Origin: a bacterium
Lineage (GTDB): Bacteria; Planctomycetota; Planctomycetia; Pirellulales; Pirellulaceae
NCBI GenBank assembly: GCA_030430075.1
Contig: JAUIGN010000001.1
Location: 62,001 to 126,000 of the forward strand
Length of the DNA stretch: 64,000 bases
Reading direction: 5' to 3'
Below are positions 38,358-47,668 of the stretch, one piece after another. The first letter of the stretch is position 1. The number at the start of each line of letters is the position of its first letter. The notes under the pieces are model-generated. The model was not told where the DNA came from and did not search any database. It saw nothing but the letters and a program-made list of their open reading frames with translations. Made by a program: the position numbers and the translations under genes.

Positions 38358-38885
38358 CTACTCACGGAGCGCCGGATCGGCGGCAACCTCTAACAGTTGG
38401 TCCACCGTCGGCCGATCGGTGGGACCCTCACTGCGGTAGGCATAGACCAACCGCCCGCTGGCGGCGAAAAGGAAGTCACCTCCCAATTGATGCACATCTT
38501 CCTGAGGGCGTCGCGGCAATTGCCCTCGCAGGATCAGCCGCAAGTAGACGCCCCATGCCTGCGGACGGAGCAGTCGCCACCACCCGACTCGTTCGAGCCC
38601 GAACGCCCGATAAGCTTTGCGACTTGGATCGGACAGGCACGTCATGCTCAGGGAACGACGTTCCAGGTAGCTCTGCAGCCGCTGCGGAGTAACGAATGAT
38701 ATGGCCACGACGCGGCAGCCGAGCTCCTCAAAGGCGGCCAAATGATTCTGCACCTGCACCAGGTGCTCCTGGCAGGGCAGTCAAGCCAGGTGCCGCAGAA
38801 AGATGCAGAGCAAGGGCCGGCCCCACAAGCTTGTGAAGGGGACATCGTCACCCGCCGCCGTCTGCAACACCAAGTGATCGTACAT
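38358..38885 (-). CDS. Peroxiredoxin-like (AhpC/TSA) protein, in-frame UGA (likely Sec)
   Basis: A thioredoxin-fold protein of 175 residues if the UGA at 38783-38781 is read through. Reading from the ATG at 38885 (AAGGTGAGGG about 8 bases upstream) gives MYDHLVLQTAAGDDVPFTSL, then LLCIFLRHLA, U35, LPCQEHLVQVQNHLAAF. In related peroxiredoxin-like proteins this site is FLRHxxCxxC, so the UGA replaces the peroxidatic Cys and C38 is the partner (UxxC). The rest is continuous with the family: VVAISFVTPQRLQSYLERRSLS, LSDPSRKAYRAFGL and a C-terminal LGGDFLFAASGRLVYAYRS. Without read-through only a fragment starting at GTG 38759, with no active site, would be made. It probably reduces peroxides or thiol substrates in the cytoplasm. 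It stands alone between the protease and a sulfatase. Confidence 0.88.
38748..38780 (-). promoter_or_regulatory. Candidate SECIS hairpin (peroxiredoxin-like gene)
   Basis: Directly after the UGA, CTGC-CCTGC-CAGG pairs with CCTG-gt-GCAGG-t-GCAG around the loop AGCA, giving 13 pairs with two small bulges. G is the second base of the loop. The loop starts 14 bases after the UGA, slightly nearer than the 16 or more usually quoted, so the fit is good but not perfect. Confidence 0.45.
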
Positions 38886-38981
38886 GGATCGACCCTCACC
38901 TTGATCGGATGACCGACGAGCAAAGGAAGAGCAAAGGGCCATATCGCGCCGCGACAGACTACGCCTTCCTCGCCCCGTTGC

Positions 38982-40394
38982 TCAATCCGTCAGTTCGCCT
39001 TCCCACCTCGTGAACTCCGCCGCCAGCCGCTCCAGCCGATCCGGCTCGGCCTCGGCCAGATCCACCTGCTCGCTCACGTCATCCGCCAGGTTGAAGAGCA
39101 TCCACTTGCCGGTGGGTTGCGTGCGAACAATCTTATGAGTCCCCATCCTGAGGGCCGCATGGCGACGGTACTTGAAGAACAGCGAGCCGTGCGGCGAACG
39201 GGCCGCCTCACCCGTCAACAGCGGCAAGGGATTACGTCCATCCAACGTGAGGTCGGCCGGCCATTGGACAGCGGCGAGTCGTGCGCAGGCGACGAACAGA
39301 TCGGGCGACCAGAGCGGCTGGTCGACGACGTGGCCGGGTGGAATGTTGCCGGGCCACCTGGCCAGGGCGGCCACACGCAGCCCCCCTTCCCAACAGGTCA
39401 CGCCCCCATCACGGAGCGGCGCATTCGAGGCGACCTCCAGACCACGCTGCTTGAGCATGAAGGCCCCGTTGTCCGAATAGAAAAACACGAAGGTATTCTC
39501 GGCAATCGCCAGCTCATCAAGCGTCTGCAACACTCGGCCGATCGCACTGTCCATGGCGGTCACCACGGCGCGATAACGGTGCCGTTCATCGCGCGTTCCC
39601 GGATCCATGCCATACTTGGCAAACGCTTCCGCCGGTGCCTGCCAGATGTTGGGTTCGCCCGGCGCTTTGTTGCGGGCGTTGGGGAAGTGGGGGGCATTGA
39701 ATGGCAAGTAGGCGAACCAGGGCCGCGCGCGGGACGTGTGGCGTCGCACGAAGTCGATCGCAGCGTCCGCAAACAAGTCGGTCGAATACCCGTCAACATG
39801 CGCTTCTTCGATCCCCCGATAGAGATCATGCTTCCGGTTGTAATTGTGTGTGTAGTAGTCGATATTTCCGGAAGCGTGGCCGAAGAACTCATCAAACCCC
39901 CGCTCGGTCGGACGCGAACCGGCGGCGAATCCAATATTCCATTTGCCGAAACAACCGGTTGCGTAACCGGCCCGGCCGAGGACCTGCGGAATGAGCATCT
40001 CCGCCGGATCCAACCCCCGGCCATAATTTCCCTCGATTCCCGGCAGTTGTTCGGTCAAGCCGTGTCGTTGGGGAATGCGTCCGGTGAGCAGGCTGGCCCG
40101 TGAAACCGTGCAGGTCGGCGATGCCGTGTAGAACTGTGTGAGGCGCGCTCCCTGCTGCGCCAGCCGATCCAGTTGTGGTGCCAGGATCGGGGAGTCCGCG
40201 TTGAAACAGGGTAAGTCGCCGTACCCCAAATTGTCCGCGGTGATCAAGAGAATGTTCGGACGCCGTCCGCTTGGCGCAGCGTCTCCTGCCGTCGACTCGG
40301 TTCCCCGCAGTGCCGGCAGGAGCACGAGCACCAACGGCAGCAACCGCAGCAACGGTCGTTGACAATGACGGGCGCTTCGCACCTCGATGGACAT
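38982..40394 (-). CDS. Sulfatase with atypical C-T-V-S-R motif
   Basis: A 470-residue arylsulfatase-family protein with a signal peptide (LLRLLPLVLVLLPALRG). RPNILLITADNLGYGDLPCF holds the first metal ligands; one Asp of the usual DD pair is replaced (ADN). The formylglycine site reads C-T-V-S-R followed by ASLLTG, with Val where the consensus has Pro or Ala. GKWNIGF and YSDNGAF are present. It may be active on a sulfated substrate if the maturase tolerates Val, or it may be a diverged member. GGGAGA upstream selects the ATG at 40394. No transporter or glycosidase is directly adjacent. Confidence 0.9.
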   Translation of the reverse strand: MSIEVRSARHCQRPLLRLLPLVLVLLPALRGTESTAGDAAPSGRRPNILLITADNLGYGDLPCFNADSPILAPQLDRLAQQGARLTQFYTASPTCTVSRASLLTGRIPQRHGLTEQLPGIEGNYGRGLDPAEMLIPQVLGRAGYATGCFGKWNIGFAAGSRPTERGFDEFFGHASGNIDYYTHNYNRKHDLYRGIEEAHVDGYSTDLFADAAIDFVRRHTSRARPWFAYLPFNAPHFPNARNKAPGEPNIWQAPAEAFAKYGMDPGTRDERHRYRAVVTAMDSAIGRVLQTLDELAIAENTFVFFYSDNGAFMLKQRGLEVASNAPLRDGGVTCWEGGLRVAALARWPGNIPPGHVVDQPLWSPDLFVACARLAAVQWPADLTLDGRNPLPLLTGEAARSPHGSLFFKYRRHAALRMGTHKIVRTQPTGKWMLFNLADDVSEQVDLAEAEPDRLERLAAEFTRWEGELTD

Positions 40395-40520
40395 TCCGAT
40401 CTTCTCCCGCGGGCAGATCCCGTCCGGCGACGGCAGTTCCCGTCCTTGCGTTGGCCGGCACCGGGTTTGGCCGGCGCCGGGGTTGACCGGCAACGCAACC
40501 TGATCTTTCCGCCAGCGTTG

Positions 40521-41027
40521 CTACGGCGACAACTGATGTTCGCCTCCCGCGAAGTCATCGTGGCACTGATTGCATTTCTTGAGGAGGGTTGCGAACTGGC
40601 GCTTCGCCTGGGTGTAGTCGCGCATCTTGGCGGCCCGATACAGGGCCCCGCCTTGTTGGCGAACCGCCACAGAATGGCTGGCCCATTTCCCGGCCTCCTC
40701 AGCGGGTCCGCGGTGCAGCAACAGATTCGCCGCTTCGGCCAGGATCAGCGAATCCGCCTTAATTCCTTTCCATGCCGATCGGTCCGCCGGCTCGTCAGCC
40801 AGGCTCGCCTTGAGGCGCTTGTATGACGGTTCAAACACGTATTCCATGAACTCGTGCATGTCATCTTCGACGGGTGCCGGGGGAGGCCCGGCATCGCCTT
40901 GCGGCGACGCCGATCCCGGGCGAATCGCGCAGGTCAGTGCCAGGCCCGCAGCCAGAACCAGTCCGCCAGTCAGCCCACTTCGTCGCAGCCCGGTCAGTAC
41001 CCGCTTGGTCTTCGTCAGTATCGCCAT
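40521..41027 (-). CDS. Small secreted c-type cytochrome (CNQCH)
   Basis: A 168-residue protein with a signal peptide (about 1-40, LTGGLVLAAGLALTCAI) and one CNQCH heme motif near the C-terminus. The helical body, with MHEFMEYVFEPSYKRLK and LILAEAANLLL, matches cytochrome c'-like four-helix proteins. It shares this layout with the CVECH protein at 728-1135. The ATG at 41027 begins the signal peptide. The redox partner is unknown. Confidence 0.82.
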   Translation of the reverse strand: MAILTKTKRVLTGLRRSGLTGGLVLAAGLALTCAIRPGSASPQGDAGPPPAPVEDDMHEFMEYVFEPSYKRLKASLADEPADRSAWKGIKADSLILAEAANLLLHRGPAEEAGKWASHSVAVRQQGGALYRAAKMRDYTQAKRQFATLLKKCNQCHDDFAGGEHQLSP

Positions 41028-41300
41028 GATTGTTGTTCTCTCGGTGCGTCGATCGATAACTCGCCTGCCGGCGGCACTCCTGCGTGGCCGCAATCCGCCC
41101 CAAAGTGTAGTCCGCTCCGAGTGGCAATGCGACCCCTTGGTTTGCCGTGGCAACGACTCCAGAGTGCTTGCTTCGCCACGGTGATGCGGTATCGCGCCTC
41201 ACTCGCACCGTCCGCGCCGACTTGATTGTACCATCGACGTCGACTCTACTTGGCAACGTACTGCCCTGCCCCGCCATCCCTGCCAAGAGGAGAATCCCCG

Positions 41301-42725
41301 ATGCGCCAACGTCTCCTGAGTTGCGTGCTGCTGTTCACTGCCACCACCCTGTTGGTCGCGGTCCCCTTCCTCCCGGCGGCGGAACCGGCAGTCGCCGAGT
41401 TGGGCATGCGGCGCGAGTTGTTCGTCGAGGACACGTTGATCGAGCGAACGCGGGGAGACCTCGAGTTGCGGATCCAACGGCCCCAACCGCGGGAGGTCGT
41501 CCTCACCACGGACAAGCCGTGGGAAGGCAACACGAGTGCTTACTACACGGTGTTTCACGATCAGGATGCCGGCCTGTACCGCATGTACTACCGGGGGTCG
41601 CACTTTAATACGGAGACCCGTCAGCCGACGCACCCGGAAGTGACTTGCTACGCGGAGAGCAAGGACGGAGTGCACTGGACCAAACCCGAATTGGGGTTGA
41701 TCGAGTATGCCGGCTCGAAGAGGAACAACATCGTGTTGAGCGGCCTTGGCACGCACTGCCTGGCAGTGTTCAAAGATGCGAATCCGGCCTGTCCGCCGGA
41801 CGCGCGGTACAAGGCCATGGGACGGGGCCGGCCGGTCGGCAAAAAGGGGCTCTACGTATTTCAATCACCAGACGGACTTCGCTGGTCGCTGATCAAGAAT
41901 GAACCGGTCATCACCGACGGATATTTTGACTCGCAAAACCTTGCCTTCTGGGATTCCTACTCGAAGGTCTACCGGGAATACCATCGGACATTTGTCGGCG
42001 GCGTGAGGGCGATCATGGTGGGCACTTCGGAGAACTACGTGAACTGGTCCCAACCGAAACTGCTCACCTATGGCGACGCGCCTGCGGAACATCTCTATAC
42101 GAACGCGGTCATGCGATATGAACGTGCCCCCCACCTGCTGATCGGATTTCCCACGCGGTATCTGCCGAAACAGGGACAGCGGGTTGAACCCGTCTTCATG
42201 GCAAGCCGTGACGGAGTGAACTTCAAACGTTGGCCGGATGCCGTGATTCCGGAGGACGCCCCGGCGGATCGCCGCGGCAATCGAAGCAATTACATGACCT
42301 GGGGCATGGTCCAGTTGCCGGGGCAAGAACGCGAATACTCGGTCTACGCAACGGAGGCGTACTATACGGGCCCCGACAGCCGGGTACGCAGATTCACGTA
42401 CCGTGTCGACGGGTTCGTCTCCGCGGCGGGCGGTCCTCAGGGGGGCACCCTGCTGACCAAACCGGTTCGCTTCCAGGGCAAGCAACTTTCGCTCAACTTC
42501 GTGACGCGTGAACAAGGGCAGATCCGCGTTGAACTACAAGACCTGGATGGCGCGACCATTCCTGGCTTTTCGAGCGACGATTGCGACCCCTTGCAAGGTG
42601 ACGCCGTCGACCAGTCGGTCGCCTGGGCCGGCAAGCCCGACCTGGCATCGCTCGCCGGGAAAACGGTCCGCATCAAGTTCGAGGTCACCGACGGGGACCT
42701 CTTCTCCTACCGCTTCGGGAATTGA
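41301..42725 (+). CDS. Secreted propeller-like protein (glycosidase-like)
   Basis: A 474-residue protein with a signal peptide (MRQRLLSCVLLFTATTLLVAV). GAGG lies 10-13 bases before the ATG at 41301. Repeated YRMYYRG, CYAESKDGVHWTKP, FQSPDGLRWSLI and ASRDGVNFKRWPD blades suggest a five-bladed beta-propeller as in GH43-, GH32- or GH117-like proteins. The C-terminal LSLNFVTREQGQIRVELQDLDG segment is a beta-sandwich typical of planctomycete relatives. A catalytic triad could not be assigned, so the activity is unknown. A weak -35/-10 pair (TTGATT / TCTACT) lies about 80 bases upstream. Confidence 0.75.
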   Translation: MRQRLLSCVLLFTATTLLVAVPFLPAAEPAVAELGMRRELFVEDTLIERTRGDLELRIQRPQPREVVLTTDKPWEGNTSAYYTVFHDQDAGLYRMYYRGSHFNTETRQPTHPEVTCYAESKDGVHWTKPELGLIEYAGSKRNNIVLSGLGTHCLAVFKDANPACPPDARYKAMGRGRPVGKKGLYVFQSPDGLRWSLIKNEPVITDGYFDSQNLAFWDSYSKVYREYHRTFVGGVRAIMVGTSENYVNWSQPKLLTYGDAPAEHLYTNAVMRYERAPHLLIGFPTRYLPKQGQRVEPVFMASRDGVNFKRWPDAVIPEDAPADRRGNRSNYMTWGMVQLPGQEREYSVYATEAYYTGPDSRVRRFTYRVDGFVSAAGGPQGGTLLTKPVRFQGKQLSLNFVTREQGQIRVELQDLDGATIPGFSSDDCDPLQGDAVDQSVAWAGKPDLASLAGKTVRIKFEVTDGDLFSYRFGN

Positions 42726-42825
42726 TGGCGATGAACCGCACGGCATCGACCGCGACAACGGGACGCGGAACGCCCGCCCCCTGGGAGGGTCGAGTGTCAA
42801 TGCTCGGTCAGCGCCAATCGCCGGC

Positions 42826-44112
42826 TCACCGGCGTCGTACGTCGAGGCAGACAATTTCCCGGTCGTCGCGCAAGTAGAGCAGCCCGTTGGCCAACGCCGG
42901 TGCCTGCCGGGTTGATTCGAGCACTTGCTTGCGCCCCAGTTCCTGGTAGCCGCTGGGGCTGGCCCGGGCAACGATCACTTCGCCCTTCATCGTCGACATG
43001 AACAGTTTGCCGTCCGCGGCAATCATATTGCCCTTGCCAAACCTCGGTTTCTGCCAGAGCCGCTCGCCGGTGGCCGCATCGATGCAGGTCAAATGCGTGA
43101 CCTGGCCGGCGCTGCCAACGTTGTCGAACCCGTACAGCCTGCCATCCAACAGAATCGACGTTTGCCATTCGTTGCGCAACACACTGCGCGGGCCCTGCGA
43201 CTGCCAGGTTTCACGGACGACGTAGCCGCCGCCCTGCGACTGAACGTCCAGCAGGACCGACCCGTGATTCTCGCCGGCAGAGATGAAGACCTTTCCTCCA
43301 ATCGCGATGGGCGAAGCCGTATTGCAGCGGTACTCGGTCACGTACGGATAACGCCACAACAGCTTGCCGGAATCCGGTTGGATGCCGAGCAGCGAGTTAC
43401 CGGAAAAGGCAACCACCTGCTTGCCGCCGGCAATGTCGAGCAGCGTGGGAGACGCGTAGCCGGCCGGATCGGCGCCGGCTTCCCACACCTTTTCCCCGGT
43501 CGCCGCGTCAAAGGCGGCAACGGTGGCCGCGGGCGCCCCCAAGGTGACAATCACCAATGATCCGCTTACCAGGGGCGAACAGGCCGTCCCGTACTCGGCC
43601 GGCTTCCCCCCGGTACCTGCGAACGCATCGCGCCGCCAGATCGTCTTGCCGGATGTCAATTCCAGGGCAGCCAGCACCCCCTCGCCGGTAAACACGAAGG
43701 CCCGCTCGCCGACCAACGTGGGGGTCGCGCGGGGGCCATCGCCCATCGCGTTGCTGTAGGCGGGGGCGACCGAAGTCTGCCATAACCGCTCGCCGGTCGT
43801 CGCGTGATGGGCCACGACCTGCTGCTTGCCATTTTCCTGAATCAGGGTAACGACCTTGCCGGCCCGGATCGCCAACCCGGACATGCCCACGCCGCCGGGA
43901 GCCCGCCAAACCTCGGCCGCGCTGCTTCCGGACCACTCGTCCAGCAACCCGCGCTCTGAGGAAATCCCGTTTCGCTGCGGGCCGAGGAACTGCGGCCAGT
44001 CTTCGGCCTGGACAACGGTCAGCATTCCGCCGAGCAACAGCAGCCCGATGGCCGCACCTCGCAGCAAGTGTCGCAATCGGTGGCCGCAGGCGGTCGAATG
44101 GTTGGTAGTCAT
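42826..44112 (-). CDS. PQQ-like beta-propeller protein
   Basis: A 428-residue protein with a signal peptide (HLLRGAAIGLLLLGGMLTVVQA) followed at once by EDWPQFLGPQRNGIS, the usual start of planctomycete PQQ-repeat (BamB-like) proteins. Blades are marked by ATTGERLWQTS, LTSGKTIWRRD, AATGEKVWEAG, DSGKLLWRYP and AATGERLWQKP. Such proteins may be dehydrogenase-like or structural; no PQQ ligand set can be seen. The ATG at 44112 opens the signal peptide. Confidence 0.85.
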   Translation of the reverse strand: MTTNHSTACGHRLRHLLRGAAIGLLLLGGMLTVVQAEDWPQFLGPQRNGISSERGLLDEWSGSSAAEVWRAPGGVGMSGLAIRAGKVVTLIQENGKQQVVAHHATTGERLWQTSVAPAYSNAMGDGPRATPTLVGERAFVFTGEGVLAALELTSGKTIWRRDAFAGTGGKPAEYGTACSPLVSGSLVIVTLGAPAATVAAFDAATGEKVWEAGADPAGYASPTLLDIAGGKQVVAFSGNSLLGIQPDSGKLLWRYPYVTEYRCNTASPIAIGGKVFISAGENHGSVLLDVQSQGGGYVVRETWQSQGPRSVLRNEWQTSILLDGRLYGFDNVGSAGQVTHLTCIDAATGERLWQKPRFGKGNMIAADGKLFMSTMKGEVIVARASPSGYQELGRKQVLESTRQAPALANGLLYLRDDREIVCLDVRRR

Positions 44113-44563
44113 CGGGTTCTCGAATTTCTCGGGAGGCTGGGCCTCGGACCAATCGCAATCCAACGCTTGCGGCATATTATTCCGCTCCCGTTGGCCGCGT
44201 CTGAATCATCCGCGCACCGTACGCGGATTTCACACCGTAGGACGCTGGGGAACGAGTCAAGAACAACTTCCCTGAATGCAGCGGCGCGGACATGCGGGAG
44301 ATCGTTCATGACATATCCCTGCATCATGCCGGACTGCATGACGTCATGCGCCGCTTGACGTGGGGGACGACGAAACCACGACGGCCTCGAATCGCCGGCA
44401 GCCCCTGTCGCCCGACGGCGGCGACGTTGGGGAAGTTATTGGTGAGTCGCCGCTTAGCGTAGCTTCCCTCGCCGGACGGTGGAATACCGGGTCCGCCGCC
44501 TGGAGTCGTTGCCGACAGGCCAAGGGCGGCCGACGTTCCAGGCGCCAGCCCCCGGAGTCCCCC
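44113..44563. other. Intergenic region with a palindrome
   Basis: 451 bases between the PQQ gene and the sensor kinase gene. The perfect 14-bp palindrome GCATGACGTCATGC lies at 44336-44349 within CATG-rich sequence. No gene was recognised. Confidence 0.55.
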
Positions 44564-46150
44564 CTACGGTGTCTTCTGCCGCGGCAGCGTGATGATGAAT
44601 TCGGCCCCTTGATCGGGATCCCCCAGCGCGATACTGCCGCCATGCGCTTCAACGATTCTCCGCGTGATGGCCATCCCTAGCCCGGTCCCCTTGTTGCGCG
44701 TGGTAAAGAAAGCCTCAAAGACCTTATCCGCGACCGCCGGGTCGATGCCGGGCCCGCTATCGTTGATCCCGATCTGAACCCAGTCGACGCCATCGTCGGC
44801 CCAGGCCCGGCAGCGGACGCGAATTTCGCCATGTTCGCCGCAGGCCGCGATGGCGTTCTCGAGGACATTTCGAAACACCTGGCCGATCGCAAACCAATCG
44901 ACGACGCACTTCAGATCGACGCCGCTGATCTCTTCATGCAGTTGAATCTGCTTGTCGTGCCGAATCACTTCCAGATGCATCCAGGCATCTCGCCACAGTT
45001 GTGCCAAGTCACAGCTTTGGTAATCCAGGTTGATCGGGGCAGCGTACTCACGGACCTCTTCGTAGAGGCGGTGCAAGTGATTCAGGGCGCGTTGGATGCG
45101 GGCGACCAGCTCGAGTTCGTCAAGGCGCCCGGCCAACTCCAGTTCCAGCAGTTCCAGGCAGGCCTGACTGCGCTGAAACGCGTTACGACTTTCGTGGGCC
45201 AGCCCGGCCACGGTCTGCCCGATCGCGGCCAGGCGTTCTGATTGCAATGCCCGTTCGACGGCGATGCGTTGCTCGGTCACGTCCTGGCCCATCGCCAGTG
45301 CGACGGGGCTCCCCGAAAAATCTTCCATCCATTGAACATTCCAGACCACCCACCGCTGACTCCCGTCACGGCAGACGATGGGACACTCGAAACCGCGGGC
45401 GGGAGAGCCGGTAAACACCTTGTTGACTTCCTCACGAACCACATTCGTGTATTCGTTCGGGAAGAATTGCCCGGTATACTCCGCGTTGGTCACCGCTGAC
45501 GCGGCGTAACCCGTCAGCTTCTCCGCAAAGGGGTTGAAGTAGGCGATGGTCCGATCCTCGCGGAGGATCATGATGAGACTGCCGGCGGCCTCCACCAGCC
45601 GCTTGAAAGCCTGTTCACTGCGTTTGCGTTCCGCGTCCCGTTGCCGACTGACATACTCGGCTTCGTACGCATCTTGAATGACCGCGGCGTCCAGATCGAG
45701 CAAGCGGTGCAACGAGTCCATCGACTGGGAAAGCGCGGCCGGACTCCCCGACCACCGGTGGGAAATAGAACGGATCAGTTCGGACCGCAAGCGGGCCATC
45801 GCCACATTGTAGAAGGCGCTTTCCAGCCCGATTTCGACATGCTTCCAACCGACTCGCCAGCGGCGTACGACGTAGTCCGCGTCATAGTTGCCGGAAAACA
45901 GCTCCCGCAACCAAAGCGACAGCGTCTGCTTGAGGCGAGCCACCTGTTGCGGACCGCCGACGATGATCTTGGCCGCTCCCGGCTCCGTCTCGATCGTCTC
46001 GTAGAAATCGTCCACCAACGCATCAAACGAGGGCTCGGCGAGTGGCAGCAGTTTGCTGACACGCTCTGCATCTTCATCGGTCCACCGGACGTAACGCTGC
46101 AATCGCCGATACCGCTCCATGAGCCGATCTGGCCCCATCTCGCCGCTCAT
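44564..46150 (-). CDS. Globin-coupled sensor histidine kinase
   Basis: A 528-residue soluble kinase. The first 180 residues are a protoglobin-type sensor: RRWRVGWKHVEIGLESAFYN contains the likely proximal heme His. A PAS domain follows (about 190-310, AYFNPFAEKLTGY). The dimerisation box is GLAHESRNAFQRSQACLELL with the phospho-acceptor His. The ATPase part shows NVLENAIAACGEHG, NDSGPGIDPAV and GTGLGMAITRRIVEAHGGSI. Such proteins sense oxygen, NO or redox state. No response regulator is adjacent, but an NtrC-type regulator lies 5 kb away on the same strand in the same stress block and is a plausible partner. Confidence 0.9.
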   Translation of the reverse strand: MSGEMGPDRLMERYRRLQRYVRWTDEDAERVSKLLPLAEPSFDALVDDFYETIETEPGAAKIIVGGPQQVARLKQTLSLWLRELFSGNYDADYVVRRWRVGWKHVEIGLESAFYNVAMARLRSELIRSISHRWSGSPAALSQSMDSLHRLLDLDAAVIQDAYEAEYVSRQRDAERKRSEQAFKRLVEAAGSLIMILREDRTIAYFNPFAEKLTGYAASAVTNAEYTGQFFPNEYTNVVREEVNKVFTGSPARGFECPIVCRDGSQRWVVWNVQWMEDFSGSPVALAMGQDVTEQRIAVERALQSERLAAIGQTVAGLAHESRNAFQRSQACLELLELELAGRLDELELVARIQRALNHLHRLYEEVREYAAPINLDYQSCDLAQLWRDAWMHLEVIRHDKQIQLHEEISGVDLKCVVDWFAIGQVFRNVLENAIAACGEHGEIRVRCRAWADDGVDWVQIGINDSGPGIDPAVADKVFEAFFTTRNKGTGLGMAITRRIVEAHGGSIALGDPDQGAEFIITLPRQKTP

Positions 46151-46418
46151 CGATTCTCATTGTCCCCAAATCGCTGGAAGAACATGCCAGGCTGCACTCG
46201 CCGGGGTCCCAAGGTACCACATCCCCCCCGGGAAGGCCTGGAGGACCGGCGTCTGCAGAGCGAAAACCTCCGCCATTGTCAGCACTTTCAGACTAACGTA
46301 AGCTGCCTATCACAACTGCGATTTCTGAATTCGTCGACTGGATGCGCTGGCTGGATACGCTGACAAGCGTAACCCGTGAGATGCTGGATGTCGCCCACCT
46401 GTTGTTGAGGTTTAGGTG

Positions 46419-47351
46419 ATGGGTCTTTTTCGGAACATTCTCGTTCACGCGGACGGTCGGCACGAATGCCGCCATTTGATCGACTGTGCCGTCGAACTGG
46501 CGCGACACAACCAAGCCAAGCTGAAGCTGGTCGACATCATGCCGAGGAAAGCGTGGCCGGCCCGGCTGTCAATTGACGACATCGACGACTACCTGAACCG
46601 CCTGGCAACCGCGAAAGAGAAGCGCCTGCGCAAGCTGGCAGACGAATTTCAGAGCGAGTCACTGGAGATCTCGTACCGTGTTCTTCAATCACCGACGTCG
46701 CTCGCCATCATCCGCGAAGCCGTGCAGAGCGCGCACGACCTGGTCATCAAGGGTGTCAAAGGTCCAGAAAGCCGGCTGCAGGGTTTTTTCGGAACCACGG
46801 CCAAACGGTTGCTGCGGCAGTGCCCGGCACCGGTGCTGCTTGTCAAGCCAGAGTTTAGCGGCCCGTTCGAGCGGATCGTGGCGGCGGTTGACGTCACGTC
46901 CGAACACGAGACCGACATCTGCCTCAATGCGGAAATCGTGCAGATGGCCCAGAATCTGAGTCCGGTGAGCAGGCGGCTCCATCTGCTTCACGCCTGGTCG
47001 CTCTACGGGGCCAGCGTGCTCAGAGATCATATGCGTGAAGACGAACTTGCCGATGCCGTCACCAAGACCGAGCAGCACGCGCGGCACTGTATGGACGCCC
47101 TCATCCAGGAACAGGGGCTCGATGCCAAGCAGACGATAGCCCACTTGGTGCAGGGTGACCCGATCAACGTGATTCCCGATTTCGTCACCGAGCAGAACCC
47201 TGACCTGCTGGTCATGGGCACGGTCGGTCGAACCGGCGTGGCAGGCATGCTGATGGGCAACACGGCCGAACAGATCCTCGAACACGTGGCCTGCTCGGTT
47301 CTGGCGGTCAAGCCGCCCGGCTTCAAGACGACACTCCATACGGACGAGTAA
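46419..47351 (+). CDS. Tandem-domain universal stress protein
   Basis: A 310-residue protein with two Usp domains. The second carries the ATP-binding pattern G-2x-G-9x-G(N/T) in GTVGRTGVAGMLMGNTAEQIL. The first (KGPESRLQGFFGTTAKRLL) lacks the canonical Gly set and may be structural. ATG at 46419 follows GAGG and overlaps a GTG that is less likely. It lies divergent to the globin-coupled kinase gene. Usp proteins respond to starvation, oxygen loss and other stress; the exact role is unknown. Confidence 0.9.
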   Translation: MGLFRNILVHADGRHECRHLIDCAVELARHNQAKLKLVDIMPRKAWPARLSIDDIDDYLNRLATAKEKRLRKLADEFQSESLEISYRVLQSPTSLAIIREAVQSAHDLVIKGVKGPESRLQGFFGTTAKRLLRQCPAPVLLVKPEFSGPFERIVAAVDVTSEHETDICLNAEIVQMAQNLSPVSRRLHLLHAWSLYGASVLRDHMREDELADAVTKTEQHARHCMDALIQEQGLDAKQTIAHLVQGDPINVIPDFVTEQNPDLLVMGTVGRTGVAGMLMGNTAEQILEHVACSVLAVKPPGFKTTLHTDE

Positions 47352-47668
47352 CGAATAAAGCATCAATGACTTTCCCAACACAGCCATCGCCGCCAGACGG
47401 TGGATCCAGGCAAATCGAAGGAGTCGATCGTTCGTCGTCCCAGAGGTCATGCTTTGCATGACGTCGTGCGGTCTGGCATCCGTCAGCATCGTGTCAACAA
47501 CGGCGTCCCGCACGTCCGAACCGCTGGACGAATGTTGTTCTTGACTCATTCCCGAAGCACGACGGCATTACGAACCTCGGCGGCAGCCGCGCCGTCGTTC
47601 ACCTTGGACGTGCCGGGGCGGGCACCGCGGCATTTACCCGTTTTCGTTGGCAGAGGACGAACGGTATC
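47352..47668. other. Intergenic region with CATG palindrome
   Basis: 317 bases between the tandem Usp and Ca2+ ATPase genes. The palindrome GTCATGCTTTGCATGAC is at 47446-47462. No gene was recognised. Confidence 0.55.
47446..47462. repeat. GTCATGC-TTT-GCATGAC palindrome
   Basis: A perfect 7-bp dyad with a 3-base loop. The same sequence with loop AAA (the reverse orientation) is at 61894-61910, followed in both cases by related bases. Confidence 0.8.

Noticed and set aside
38358..38759. Short peroxiredoxin-like gene starting at GTG 38759
   Set aside because: It would lack the first strand and the active-site helix, which are present just upstream in the same frame across one UGA.
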